A stretch of DNA of 64,000 bases from DASCQC01 sp036012865 (GCA_036012865.1 DASCQC010000026.1:167529-231528); one strand, 5' to 3'; counted from the first letter of the stretch, positions 47,366 through 55,273 are shown. A program made the numbers and translations. Notes: a model not told the origin generated them from the letters alone.

Positions 47366-47767
47366 TATACACCCTCTTCGACTCAAAGGTTTGCTCTATT
47401 GCAAATTCATACCAACACGAATGAGAAATGGATTACGATTCTGAAGAATCAGTGAGTTTATTCAGACTAGCAGAGTAACAAAATCATGCTTAAGACAACT
47501 ACCAAATATCACTGACTATCAAACAACCTCAATGATAGCTCATATCATGTTTATCAATTAATTTAAGCACAACAAATATAGATATAATTCAACAAAACTA
47601 TGATTGCTTCTTGCAGAGATAAATCCCCCTCTTTGTGAAATATTACCGACATTGACCCACAAATATAATTAACCCTATCTAAGCAAACTCTCATAAACAC
47701 CACCGCCAAAGTAATTAACTTATTTTCATATTGATTTATTAATAAGTCATGTTAGGATAGCTCCATT
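47366..47767. other. Gene-free stretch before tRNA-Ser
   Basis: About 400 AT-rich bases without a supportable ORF. It probably contains the tRNA promoter; TTGATT at 47731-47736 and TTAGGATAG near 47753 are possible weak elements, but the match is poor. Confidence 0.5.
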
Positions 47768-47858
47768 GGAGAGGTGCCCGAGCGGTCGAAGGGGCACGCC
47801 TGGAAAGCGTGTGTGCGGTACTCCCGTACCGAGGGTTCGAATCCCTCTCTCTCCGCCA
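47768..47858 (+). tRNA. tRNA-Ser (anticodon GGA)
   Basis: The 91-base gene has a 7-base acceptor stem (GGAGAGG with one G:U pair), D arm, anticodon loop with GGA at 47802-47804, a long variable arm (GTGCGGTACTCCCGTACC), the T arm GAGGGTTCGAATCCCTC and an encoded CCA. It reads UCC/UCU. A decayed accessory region lies directly downstream, so the locus may have served as an integration target. Confidence 0.97.
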
Positions 47859-47908
47859 CCCTACGTTCTTCGAACTTCGGGCGGCACGCCAGAAGTGAGG
47901 TAGAACTA

Positions 47909-48049
47909 GGAGTGCCTGCAACTGCTGGATTTCTACCTGCTAAGCTAAAAAGTTATGTTGCTGTTGAAACTAAAGAAAAGGCTATGGCTTTAGAGAAATA
48001 TTTTAAAACTGGTTCAGGCTAGGCAGTGGCATTAAAGCGATTTCTATAA
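47909..48049 (+). pseudogene. GIY-YIG nuclease family C-terminal fragment with a nonsense codon
   Basis: The translation TAGFLPAKLKSYVAVETKEK then ALEKYFKTGSG matches the C-terminal half of small GIY-YIG (UvrC N-terminal-like) proteins, which usually end GSGxAxALKRF. Here a TAG at 48020-48022 interrupts it, and in the same frame AVALKRFL follows to a TAA at 48047-48049. The catalytic GIY-YIG part is absent, so this is a relic. Confidence 0.7.
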
Positions 48050-48065
48050 GTTATAGTAATATAAG

Positions 48066-48153
48066 ACATGCGCAACCAGAGAATGCTAAAATTACTAAAA
48101 ATCCACCATATTTTCCCATTTTATGCTCCGATTCTCCGTTAGATGCGAACCTT
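48066..48153 (+). repeat. Imperfect direct repeat, left copy
   Basis: This roughly 85-base segment resembles 51493-51571. Conserved blocks include ACATGCG at the left, AGAGAAT then AAAAT, and CTCCG, TTCTCC and CGAACCT at the right end; the interior differs by 9 bases in length. The two copies bracket the recombinase relic and the AbiE pair, as attachment-site-like or recombination repeats might. Confidence 0.55.
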
Positions 48154-48255
48154 CTTGGGCCCAATGCGCATCCTTTGAATGGTTTATATTTTTGCATATT
48201 ATGGTACTGTTAGTACCATAGGGTGAGAAATTTTAAACTAGCTGCACTTAATTTA

Positions 48256-48803
48256 TCATGGCAGCTTGCTTATAACATTTTCTAAAACAAACCGGTATGA
48301 CTCATCAAAATTCCACTTTAACCCAACAGGAAGCAGTGCATGCATGTCTGACTGAAACTCTTGGTGACCACGTTTAAGCTCTAAATTTTTTATAAATTCA
48401 TCTTTAGTAAAATGAGAATCATCATTAGCACAATATTTTTTAAATACTTCAAATACACGATCCAGATTAATCAGTTCATTTTTGGTAACGTACCACAAAT
48501 CAAATAGATCCCGTCCTTTGCGTCTTTGATAAAGCGCTCTGAGTTTCGTTGCCATTAACTCATCAATTATTTCTTGGTAAGTGAAATGCACTCTACCAGA
48601 CATTCTTAATTTCTCTAAGTAGTCAAAAAACATAACATGTCCTATAAGTTGCATATTTCGACACCTAGAGGACATATTAGACATGATTTTTCGTTGCTCA
48701 AAACGATAATAAGTGCAGGATGAGCATAAATGTAATGAATTAAAGCTTGCTCAAAAGGCACTTTGCTCTTCCAAGATGTTAGATATGGCTTTGTGGATAT
48801 CAT
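48256..48803 (-). pseudogene. AbiEii-family nucleotidyltransferase toxin, internally deleted relic
   Basis: Two parts of one AbiEii-type gene remain. The N-terminal part begins at the ATG at 48803 (MISTKPYLTSWKSKVPFEQA), a typical start of these toxins. The C-terminal part (48256 to about 48630) has MATKLRALYQRRKGRDLFDLW and a C-terminal helical region. The nucleotidyltransferase core (GGT and SEDLDF motifs) is missing. A 39-base palindromic element (48637-48675) sits at the join. The relic cannot be catalytic. Confidence 0.75.
48637..48675. repeat. 39-base imperfect palindrome, copy A
   Basis: Arms ATGTCCT (48637-48643) and AGGACAT (48669-48675) enclose 25 bases. The whole 39-base element aligns without gaps to 54007-54045, with about two thirds identity and identical outer arms. 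It lies in the AbiEii relic at its deletion point. Confidence 0.7.
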
Positions 48804-48880
48804 AATATCCGTTAAACTGTATAAATCAACATAAAAGATATTATGACATCCATTATTGCCTGAGATGTTTGCCGCTTATT

Positions 48881-49297
48881 TTACCCATCTTCATCCAAAA
48901 TTTTTACGCCAAACAACTCCTGTTGCTCAACCCACAGCAGCGGCACATTATGAATAAGATCTGCTAATTTTAAATTTCTGGGCTGTGTCCCGTTGATAAT
49001 AGCTTCTTTAAATTTTGGTGCCAAAAAATTTAATCGCAAAATGATCTGCGCATACCGCACGGTAATATTATAGCGATCACATAGAGCTTTCATATTGGGG
49101 TAGCGGCCACTTTTTAATTGTCGTTTCCACAGGTGAGCTTTAACAAGTGCCTTTAATAGAGTTTGATCTATATTAGGCGTATCTGGTACAGGTTGCACAC
49201 CATCTGGTGCCAAAATCATACGTCGCCCACCACGCTTTTTTAATTTTAGCGGCATAAATATAGCCACCTCCCCATCTTTAATGCTGGTTTTGATCAT
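48881..49297 (-). CDS. Recombinase-associated protein, possibly still intact
   Basis: A 138-residue protein (KKRGGRRMILAPDG, then KALVKAHLWKRQLKSGRYPN, RYAQIILRLNFLAPKFKEAI) of the kind usually encoded immediately after a large serine recombinase in integrated elements. The segment around NMKALCDRYNITVRYAQIIL looks like a helix-turn-helix. Its start overlaps the recombinase fragment by 20 bases. The frame is open throughout, but since its partner is truncated it is probably non-functional baggage. Confidence 0.65.
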   Translation of the reverse strand: MIKTSIKDGEVAIFMPLKLKKRGGRRMILAPDGVQPVPDTPNIDQTLLKALVKAHLWKRQLKSGRYPNMKALCDRYNITVRYAQIILRLNFLAPKFKEAIINGTQPRNLKLADLIHNVPLLWVEQQELFGVKILDEDG

Positions 49298-49665
49298 GTT
49301 TCACCTCATCACCTTGTGTTTCTAAAAATAAACTGTGTAACCCTTCCTGATTAATGCGCACTTCTAGCCCTTCATTGCTAACATATACGTGCCTAATAAG
49401 GGTTTGAATAATTTTTTGTTGCTCAATATGAAATAAATTATCCCAGATAGAATCGATATCTTTTATCATTTTGAATATTCTCTCTTTTTCTAATCCTGCC
49501 TCTTCTAGTAACAAACTAGTTTGTGCTGCTACTTCCGGTGTTTTTAGTAAGTGACAGACTTGCTGCGAAGCAAATCGTTCTACTTCCCCTGCTGCCAGTT
49601 GATGATTATTCAGCGCTACTGGATGGATTGCAAAAGGAACGTAATCCTTGGTTCGCTGAGGTGGC
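49278..49665 (-). pseudogene. Large serine recombinase, C-terminal fragment
   Basis: The open frame reads LAAGEVERFASQQVCHLLKT, then IDSIWDNLFHIEQQKIIQTL and HVYVSNEGLEVRI, which matches the C-terminal region after the zinc ribbon of large serine recombinases (phage integrase/resolvase type). The catalytic N-terminal domain and most of the recombinase domain are gone: an in-frame stop precedes residue one near 49665. It shows that an integrated element once used this site. Confidence 0.75.
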
Positions 49666-49748
49666 TAGTTTTACTATAAATTCCGATAACGGCGACATTG
49701 AGCGTGAAGCCAAGAGCGTTGTAGAGGCATCCAACAAGTAAACTTCTA

Positions 49749-49781
49749 TTATTATCGAAAATGCATGAAATCGGTAATAAC
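49749..49781. repeat. TTATTATCG/CGGTAATAA inverted repeat
   Basis: Arms TTATTATCG (49749-49757) and CGGTAATAA (49772-49780) pair with one mismatch. The 33-base element aligns base for base with 53890-53922 (about 26 of 33 identical). It precedes the AbiE pair by 140 bases. Confidence 0.65.
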
Positions 49782-49861
49782 ATTAAAGGTTATCAACGCC
49801 TTGAGAATTAACATCCAGCATTGTTAGCGACTGAAGGGAATTTTGATAATAATATATTAAC

Positions 49862-49899
49862 TTGACTTTAACTACACAAAAGGTTACACTTAGTGTAAC
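49862..49899 (+). promoter_or_regulatory. abiE promoter with perfect palindromic operator
   Basis: TTGACT (49862-49867) and TACACT (49885-49890) are 17 bases apart. A perfect inverted repeat, GTTACACT and AGTGTAAC around one central base (49883-49899), overlaps the -10. AbiEi-type antitoxins are known to repress their own operon by binding inverted repeats at the promoter, so this is the likely operator. GTGGAG at 49905-49910 is the ribosome-binding site. Confidence 0.75.
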
Positions 49900-49921
49900 T
49901 TAATGTGGAGAAACCCTTGTC

Positions 49922-50470
49922 ATGCAGCCAATAAAAATGCTTTCTCAGTGGCTATTAAATAATACAAACCATGAGCATTACCTATTTACGCTACTTGATA
50001 TGCGTTCACTTTTCCCTCAGCTGTCCGACTCTGCCTTTAAAACCCTGATGAGTCGTGCTGTACGTTCAGGATTATTGAATCGGCTCTGTCGAGGGGTCTA
50101 CCTTTATAAGCCAGCTTTACCAAAAGATGGCTTATTGTTATATCACGCTGCTGCACTGCTCAGGGCTGATAAATTTAACTACATTAGTTTAGAAACTGTT
50201 TTAAGTGATGTAGGAGTTATTTCACAAATCCCATTAAACTGGATATCGATTATGTCTTCTGGTAGAAGCAGCATAATTTCTTGCGGGGAATTTGGAACCA
50301 TAGAATATATCCATACTAGGCAAGAACCCGAACTTCTGATGGATCAACTAACTTATGATCATCGCTGTGGGTTATGGCGTGCCAATGTGCATTTAGCAAT
50401 TAGAGATATGAAAGCTACTCACAGAAACTGTGACTTAATAGACTGGAGCATTGTAGATGAACTTGTTTGA
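49922..50470 (+). CDS. abiEi: Type IV toxin-antitoxin antitoxin AbiEi
   Basis: A 182-residue protein with an N-terminal winged helix-turn-helix (about residues 20-60, LSDSAFKTLMSRAVRSGLLN, then RGVYLYKP) and a C-terminal antitoxin domain (ISLETVLSDVGVISQIP; DWSIVDELV). AbiEi antitoxins neutralise AbiEii without direct binding and repress the operon; in lactococci the pair also gives abortive phage resistance. It overlaps the toxin gene by 14 bases, and its promoter carries a palindrome. No lesion is visible. Confidence 0.85.
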   Translation: MQPIKMLSQWLLNNTNHEHYLFTLLDMRSLFPQLSDSAFKTLMSRAVRSGLLNRLCRGVYLYKPALPKDGLLLYHAAALLRADKFNYISLETVLSDVGVISQIPLNWISIMSSGRSSIISCGEFGTIEYIHTRQEPELLMDQLTYDHRCGLWRANVHLAIRDMKATHRNCDLIDWSIVDELV

Positions 50471-51302
50471 TCAGTTAGTTGATGAGGCTCTTAAAAATCA
50501 ACCTCACTTGTCTTCCCTTAGGATTGTTGTCGAAAAAGAATTGCTCCATCACGATATATTGAGAATATTAAATCAAAACCAGTTGCTTACCAATCTCACC
50601 TTCATAGGTGGAACTTGCCTTAGAACTTGCTATGGCGGGATCAGGCTCAGTGAAGATTTAGATTTTACAGGAGGCAAGGGTTTTTCTCGTAAAAGTTTGT
50701 CTACAATGGGCAAATGTTTAATAGAGACTTTAAACGAGAAATACAGGTTAAAGGTAAGCGTTAGTGAGCCTGAGAAAGATATCAAAAATGTAGATACTTG
50801 GAAAATAAAAATTGAAACTAGACCTAAGCAAAGACATTTGCCGGCTCAAAGAATTAATATAGATATTTGTGCTGTATCCTCCTACGAAAAACAACCCATG
50901 ATGTTAATTAATCCCTATGGAGTTGATATGGGAACCAATGGTCTTATAATACAAGCACAAAGCCGTGAAGAAATATACACGGATAGATTACTTGCATTTG
51001 CTCTACGCCCAAATAGGATAAAATATCGTGATTTGTGGGACATTGTATGGTTGCATCAACAGGGATTAAAACCAAACTTTGAATTAATACCCAAAAAGCT
51101 TAGCGACCGTGCGCTCACACAAGAGTATTTTTCTAATCTATTTGAACAACGTATTAATTCACTATCTCAAGATAATCGCCTTGAAATGGAGTTTAAAAAA
51201 GAGATGCATCGATTTTTATCTTTAGAACAAATAAATAAAACAATAGATCAAGACACCTTATGGTCTTTTATCATATTTTTGATGAAAAGCTTAGCTGTTT
51301 AA
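50457..51302 (+). CDS. abiEii: Type IV toxin AbiEii, nucleotidyltransferase
   Basis: A 281-residue protein with the DNA-polymerase-beta-like nucleotidyltransferase motifs GGT at 51-53 with LRTCYGG after it, SEDLDF at 65-70 (the two catalytic aspartates), and a third motif in INIDIC (about 135-140). RIKYRDLWDIVWL near 195 is also typical. AbiEii/MenT-type toxins add nucleotides to target RNA such as tRNA acceptor ends. All motifs are intact, unlike the relic at 48.3 kb, which could be a lost sister copy. Confidence 0.88.
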   Translation: MNLFDQLVDEALKNQPHLSSLRIVVEKELLHHDILRILNQNQLLTNLTFIGGTCLRTCYGGIRLSEDLDFTGGKGFSRKSLSTMGKCLIETLNEKYRLKVSVSEPEKDIKNVDTWKIKIETRPKQRHLPAQRINIDICAVSSYEKQPMMLINPYGVDMGTNGLIIQAQSREEIYTDRLLAFALRPNRIKYRDLWDIVWLHQQGLKPNFELIPKKLSDRALTQEYFSNLFEQRINSLSQDNRLEMEFKKEMHRFLSLEQINKTIDQDTLWSFIIFLMKSLAV

Positions 51303-51492
51303 TTGTAATACACCTAAACCAGAAGGTATTGAATTGCACATTTCACACCCAGTTTGGAGAGCATTATATTGAGGGATGCTAACCTCCGATAAGTTTTTAT
51401 TTCTCGAAAAATTTTTGCTGAAATTCTTAGGTGAGCAAAGACACCTCTAAACCCCAGTATTCATGGGCTTTAGCGCATTTCAGTTACCGGTC

Positions 51493-51571
51493 ACATGCGT
51501 ACCTAGAGAATCGCAAAATCACCCGAAATTCTCGCTTTTTACTCTCCGTTTCTCCACTACATACGAACCTC
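51493..51571 (+). repeat. Imperfect direct repeat, right copy
   Basis: Partner of 48066-48153, about 9 bases shorter inside. It directly abuts the phage terminase fragment, placing its right edge at an apparent recombination breakpoint. Confidence 0.55.
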
Positions 51572-51575
51572 GGTC

Positions 51576-51800
51576 GTGAAGGAACTCATCTACCAAGCCC
51601 TTAATTGTCGTATTTATGCAAGAGCTGCCAGTAGTGCTTTGGGGGTTGATAGATTCACCAATAAAAAATGGCAACGGCTTGCAGGTGTCGATTTATCTCT
51701 AAAATCGCCAGCAAAGACAGTAAGTGAAACTAAGTCTCGGGTTTCAACTAGTAAACCCAGACCCAAGATAGTCAAAAACAAATGGATGAGTGGTACTTAA
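51576..51800 (+). pseudogene. Phage terminase large subunit (GpA-type), C-terminal fragment
   Basis: The 74-codon frame reads ALNCRIYARAASSALGVDRF, closely resembling the end of lambda GpA-like terminases (the ALDCR-Y-ARAA...LG-DR pattern), followed by a low-complexity basic tail (SKPRPKIVKNK). The nuclease and ATPase parts are missing. It begins right after the direct repeat and ends at the hipA stop. It is evidence that a tailed prophage contributed to this region. Confidence 0.65.
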
Positions 51801-52996
51801 AAATTATCTTTGATTATTTTTACTATAGCGGAATCTATCAATTTACTACTTGAAGTAACGACACCAGCATCTTTTGCAAAACTAGACCACTTAGATACAG
51901 ATGATTTTACCTCATCAATAATTTTAAGCGCATCAGATTTTGTTATATTGCTGATTTTAGCCAGATCTAACAGCTGCTTGATACCCGGGTTTTTGCCTTC
52001 GCCCATTACCATAGAGCAATGCTCGCCACTTGGACCTGAAGAAAATGTTAAATCGTAAGAAGGAGAAAACCGCCAAACACCCTCTGGATCCATTAAAAAA
52101 GAGAAGTTTTTAGAGTGATCATCTCGGTTATGACTTAAGACATTGAACACGCAGCCTCTATATTTTTTTTCGCATTCCTTCATGTCCTTAGTTAAATGCA
52201 TGGTTGCCTTCATGATCATTTCATAGTCAAGACTTGGGGTTCTATGATCAGCATGTAGCAGCCCACTTATTGTATGCATATGAACTCTGGAATTATCTGT
52301 TTTATCGAAACGTTTACTTCCAAAAAAACCCAGACCTTTACGTGCTGGAAACAATTTAGCTTCCGGCAAATTAAGACCTGCATCTTGGGCCATCAGATGA
52401 TAAGCATATTCAATTGCACCGATATCTTTTGGATCTGTGTGAGCGGGAAATTTAATCAGCCAATGCTCACCATCAAGATGCATTAAAACTTTTGGCCGAG
52501 CACCTGCAGAAGAACCACCAAGGTTTAGTAAATCTTCAACGTATTTGTCATCGCCATACTCTTGAAATTCAGCTATTTCTTCAGCAATTTCGTCTAAAGA
52601 TTCATGAGGAATATTCGGCGCGTGATCTGCCTCTGGCTCGTAAATTAAAGCTCCCATGCCATGAGAACCCACAAAACATAGTCTATCAAGAACAGACAGG
52701 CTACCAGGATTGATATTGTGTTTGATGAGTGCGCGGTCTAGCAGCAATCTTCCCCAACCATCCGGTAGAGAATCATTAAAAACACCAAATAAACCATCAA
52801 AAGTAAAAGCATCTCCTGCTATAACACCGGATTTAAGTGGTAATTTGAATGGAGATAAATTAAGACCGGTTTCTATAAAACTCGCGTCATATTCAAAAAA
52901 GAGCTTGCGATTATTAAGGGCCAATCTACCAACAAAAATTTTATCATCCATAGGTTTGTAGTAAACATGTACAACTTTCACAGGATCAAATTTCAT
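51797..52996 (-). CDS. hipA: Type II toxin HipA, serine/threonine kinase
   Basis: A 399-residue HipA-family kinase. The phosphorylatable loop GGSSAGARPK is at 160-169, the catalytic stretch NRDDHSKN at 290-297 (Asp292 in the role of the catalytic base) and the metal-binding SYDL at 313-316. E. coli HipA phosphorylates GltX and causes growth arrest; other HipA-like kinases have different tRNA synthetase targets. Length is normal. It overlaps hipB by 4 bases (ATGA), and its 3' end touches the terminase fragment. It looks intact. Confidence 0.92.
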   Translation of the reverse strand: MKFDPVKVVHVYYKPMDDKIFVGRLALNNRKLFFEYDASFIETGLNLSPFKLPLKSGVIAGDAFTFDGLFGVFNDSLPDGWGRLLLDRALIKHNINPGSLSVLDRLCFVGSHGMGALIYEPEADHAPNIPHESLDEIAEEIAEFQEYGDDKYVEDLLNLGGSSAGARPKVLMHLDGEHWLIKFPAHTDPKDIGAIEYAYHLMAQDAGLNLPEAKLFPARKGLGFFGSKRFDKTDNSRVHMHTISGLLHADHRTPSLDYEMIMKATMHLTKDMKECEKKYRGCVFNVLSHNRDDHSKNFSFLMDPEGVWRFSPSYDLTFSSGPSGEHCSMVMGEGKNPGIKQLLDLAKISNITKSDALKIIDEVKSSVSKWSSFAKDAGVVTSSSKLIDSAIVKIIKDNF

Positions 52997-53292
52997 TTGC
53001 GGCCTCTTTTTCTTGATTTATCATCTAAAAGTTCATCAAGAGATGTGGGTAATCGATCATCTATTTTAGAAAAAAGGTGATCAAAATCATCCATCTCACC
53101 CAGTGCCAGGGCAATCTTTAGCAATGACTCCAATGATATTTGTCCCTTTTGCTCAAACTTCTTTAATGTGCCGTAACTTACCCCTGATTTTTCAGACAGA
53201 GTTTGCTGACTCAAGTTCAGTTTCAAGCGCTTCTCTTGAGCTTTTTTAGCAATTTCCTTAGCCACCTCAAATGGAGATTTAATTGATATCAT
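52993..53292 (-). CDS. hipB: Type II antitoxin HipB, XRE-family repressor
   Basis: A 99-residue protein with a Cro/C1-type helix-turn-helix (about residues 20-75; LNLSQQTLSEKSGVSYGTLKK) and a basic C-terminal tail (DDKSRKRGRK). HipB binds operator palindromes and HipA, blocking the kinase and repressing the operon. A strong promoter with a 22-base perfect palindrome lies directly upstream. Gene order antitoxin then toxin with ATGA overlap is typical. Confidence 0.9.
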   Translation of the reverse strand: MISIKSPFEVAKEIAKKAQEKRLKLNLSQQTLSEKSGVSYGTLKKFEQKGQISLESLLKIALALGEMDDFDHLFSKIDDRLPTSLDELLDDKSRKRGRK

Positions 53293-53321
53293 AATAACCC
53301 CTATGTGCCATTTATACCTAT

Positions 53322-53357
53322 AATAGATATTATAATATCTATTCAGAAAAAAGTCAA
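53322..53357 (-). promoter_or_regulatory. hipBA promoter with 22-base perfect palindromic operator
   Basis: On the minus strand TTGACT (53352-53357) and consensus TATAAT (53329-53334) are 17 bases apart. The palindrome at 53322-53343 has half-site AATAGATATTA followed by its exact complement, and covers the -10. A repressor bound here would block polymerase, which fits HipB autoregulation. This differs from the TATCC-N8-GGATA operators of E. coli. Confidence 0.8.
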
Positions 53358-53358
53358 C

Positions 53359-53731
53359 TCAAATCTCAATATCACTCAGCGAACGCTTTATAGCCAGTTT
53401 CTGAATATCACCCGGTTTAATATGGCTATTTAAATGTTCAAAAGCATCAGTCCAATCCTGGAATGTAAAAGGTGACAGCTTGAAGTGGGTTGCAAGCTGA
53501 CGTGCAAAATGATCGCGCTGACTTTGATCATTCATACCTTCTTGTGGTGCAAGTCCAGCAAAATCCCAAAGTCTATTTTCTGGACATGATGATGTAAAAA
53601 ATTAATTAACCGGCTTTTACCGACTCTCCGTCGGCCTTAACAACAACTAAGTTAGGTATTTTTTTCTTATGAAGAGCTTTTAAGCGATCTAGCTCATTTT
53701 TTCTACCAATAAACACCTGTATTGCCATCAT
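53359..53731 (-). pseudogene. Decayed P-loop ATPase with two frameshifts
   Basis: The start at 53731 reads MMAIQVFIGRKNELDRLKAL then PNLVVVK, the usual N-terminus of archaeal-type ATPases with a C-terminal nuclease-like domain. The next bases encode GRRRVGKSRL, the Walker A loop, only in the +1 frame; a second shift is then needed to reach FAGLAPQEGMNDQSQRDHFA and the tail ending LSDIEI at 53359. The middle and C-terminal domains are also missing. Not functional. Confidence 0.75.
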
Positions 53732-53889
53732 AACCTCTTATGCTTTATTTACTAGTTATGGCACAATGAGACGTGTCTTAAGTCAAGATAAATTGCTCAA
53801 AACGTATTTTAGATTAAAATGAGATTGTTTGATTGTGCTCAACATGACACTAATATCACGGTTTCCGTGACTCTAAGGACACACTGATC

Positions 53890-53922
53890 TTATTACCGAA
53901 AACGCTCAAAATGGATAATAAC
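53890..53922. repeat. TTATTACC/GGATAATAA inverted repeat (second copy of the 49.75 kb element)
   Basis: 33 bases aligning without gaps to 49749-49781. The arms TTATTACC and GGATAATAA pair with a single extra base. Confidence 0.65.
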
Positions 53923-53961
53923 GCCGATCTTTATCACCTCCCTTGGAGATTTGGTGCTTGT

Positions 53962-53991
53962 TGTTATCGAAAACCAAAATAATCGATAACA
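53962..53991. repeat. TGTTATCGA/TCGATAACA hairpin
   Basis: Nine-base perfect arms (53962-53970 and 53983-53991) with a 12-base A-rich loop. It shares the TTATCGA core with the elements at 49.75 and 55.27 kb. Confidence 0.65.
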
Positions 53992-54005
53992 GTGGTGTCG
54001 TATAC

Positions 54006-54046
54006 TATGTCCTAAAAGTAGTAAAAATCTTCACTAATAGGACATA
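54006..54046. repeat. 39-base imperfect palindrome, copy B
   Basis: Arms TATGTCCTA (54006-54014) and TAGGACATA (54038-54046), nine bases each, enclose 23 bases. It aligns to the element at 48637-48675 and ends nine bases from the stop codon of the DUF4143 ATPase relic. Confidence 0.7.
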
Positions 54047-54054
54047 AAAAGATT

Positions 54055-55174
54055 CTATAAACTGATCTTTCTAATAGTATCTATATTGACCACCTCAATT
54101 ATATTATCCAACTTATAATTATCTTTACCAGAGTAAATAATATATAGTTTATCTAAATGTAGAGAGTCTATAACTATTTGCATTGATTTAGTCATTCTAG
54201 TCGCATCTTGATATTTATACTCAAAACCAATTTTTTTCCTATAAGTAAATCTAACTCTGCTCTTTGATGTGTTGCCCAAAAATAACAATCTTCAGCATCA
54301 ATATAGTTTCTTCTAGTGCAAAACCTTCCCATTAAACCCCAATTTTAGGGGTGGCTTGTAGATCTTCATGGTTACTTATTCCTAAAAAAATAATGATAAA
54401 TGCCAGAGTCTCTAAAATAAATTTTACTTTGTTTTACTTGTCGTTTAGAAATATTTTCATGCCAAGGTTTTAATTCCCTGATCATGAAAGTGCCGACTAA
54501 AATCTCTAAATAGTTCTTAACGGTTGTATGTGAAACGCCTAATGCTCTACCTAACTCTGAACTGTTTAAAATATTACCAAAGTAAATTCCAAAATTTTCT
54601 TAAACTATTAGCTGGAATATTAATGCCTAAATTAGGGATGCCTTTCTCGAGAAAAGTAGTGATATAATTTTTACACCAATTACAGCTGTCTTCTGTTGAT
54701 TTTGATAAATAAGAAATAGGAACCCCTTAACCATAGACCATTAGAACTACTTATTTTCATTGAGTTAAAAGGAGTTAGTTCTATAAAAGCCACTCGATCC
54801 GCCATATTTTCTGATGATTGACTAATCAATTCTCTCGAAGCACTTCCTAAAATCAAATATTGTTGCTTGTCCTTATTTTTATCAACGAGAACTCGCAATA
54901 ACTGGAAAAGCTCAGGTTTGTTTTGTATTTCATCAATAACTATGAGTTCTTTTAATGATTCTAGTGCCAGTTTCGAATTTTCTAATTGTCTTAAGTGATT
55001 AGGATCTTCTAAATCAATAGTTTTAACAGGCATATCTTGTTCTATTATTTTATCAGAATGAAAGTTAGCAATGGTAGTTTTACCACATTGCCTAGGACAC
55101 AGTAGCGCCACAACTGAATGAACACGAAAGCCTTTTACAAGATCACCCAAGAAAATATTTCGCTGAATATACAA
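54055..55174 (-). pseudogene. AAA_14/DUF4143 ATPase, disrupted
   Basis: The N-terminal part (54680-55174) has Walker A PRQCGKTT and Walker B ELIVIDEIQ, then LILGSASRELISQ and FIELTPF, matching AAA_14. The C-terminal part (54055-54288) reads GFEYKYQDATRMTKSMQIVI and ends in the DUF4143 nuclease-like region. Between them homologous peptides (ELGRALGVSHTTVKNYLEIL, IYFRDSGIYHYF) appear in other frames, with at least one internal stop codon. Several frameshifts make it a pseudogene. Family members are common in mobile and accessory regions and have no settled role. Confidence 0.8.
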
Positions 55175-55273
55175 ATATTTAAAAGAGTGAATTTAAAATT
55201 TCATTGCATTTATTGCAAATAAACCCAATGAAATTTGCAAGAGATGATTTCATTTTTCATGGAACATGATAGT

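Larger units (their letters stand above)
53732..54005. other. Gene-free stretch rich in inverted repeats
   Basis: No ORF is supportable. It holds a CACGG/CCGTG hairpin near 53860, the 33-base element at 53890-53922 and the TGTTATCGA/TCGATAACA hairpin at 53962-53991. These lie between two decayed ATPase genes. Confidence 0.6.

Noticed and set aside
49523..49741. 72-codon plus-strand frame
   Set aside because: Its first half is antisense to the serine recombinase fragment, whose minus-strand peptide matches the family; the remainder has no recognisable similarity.
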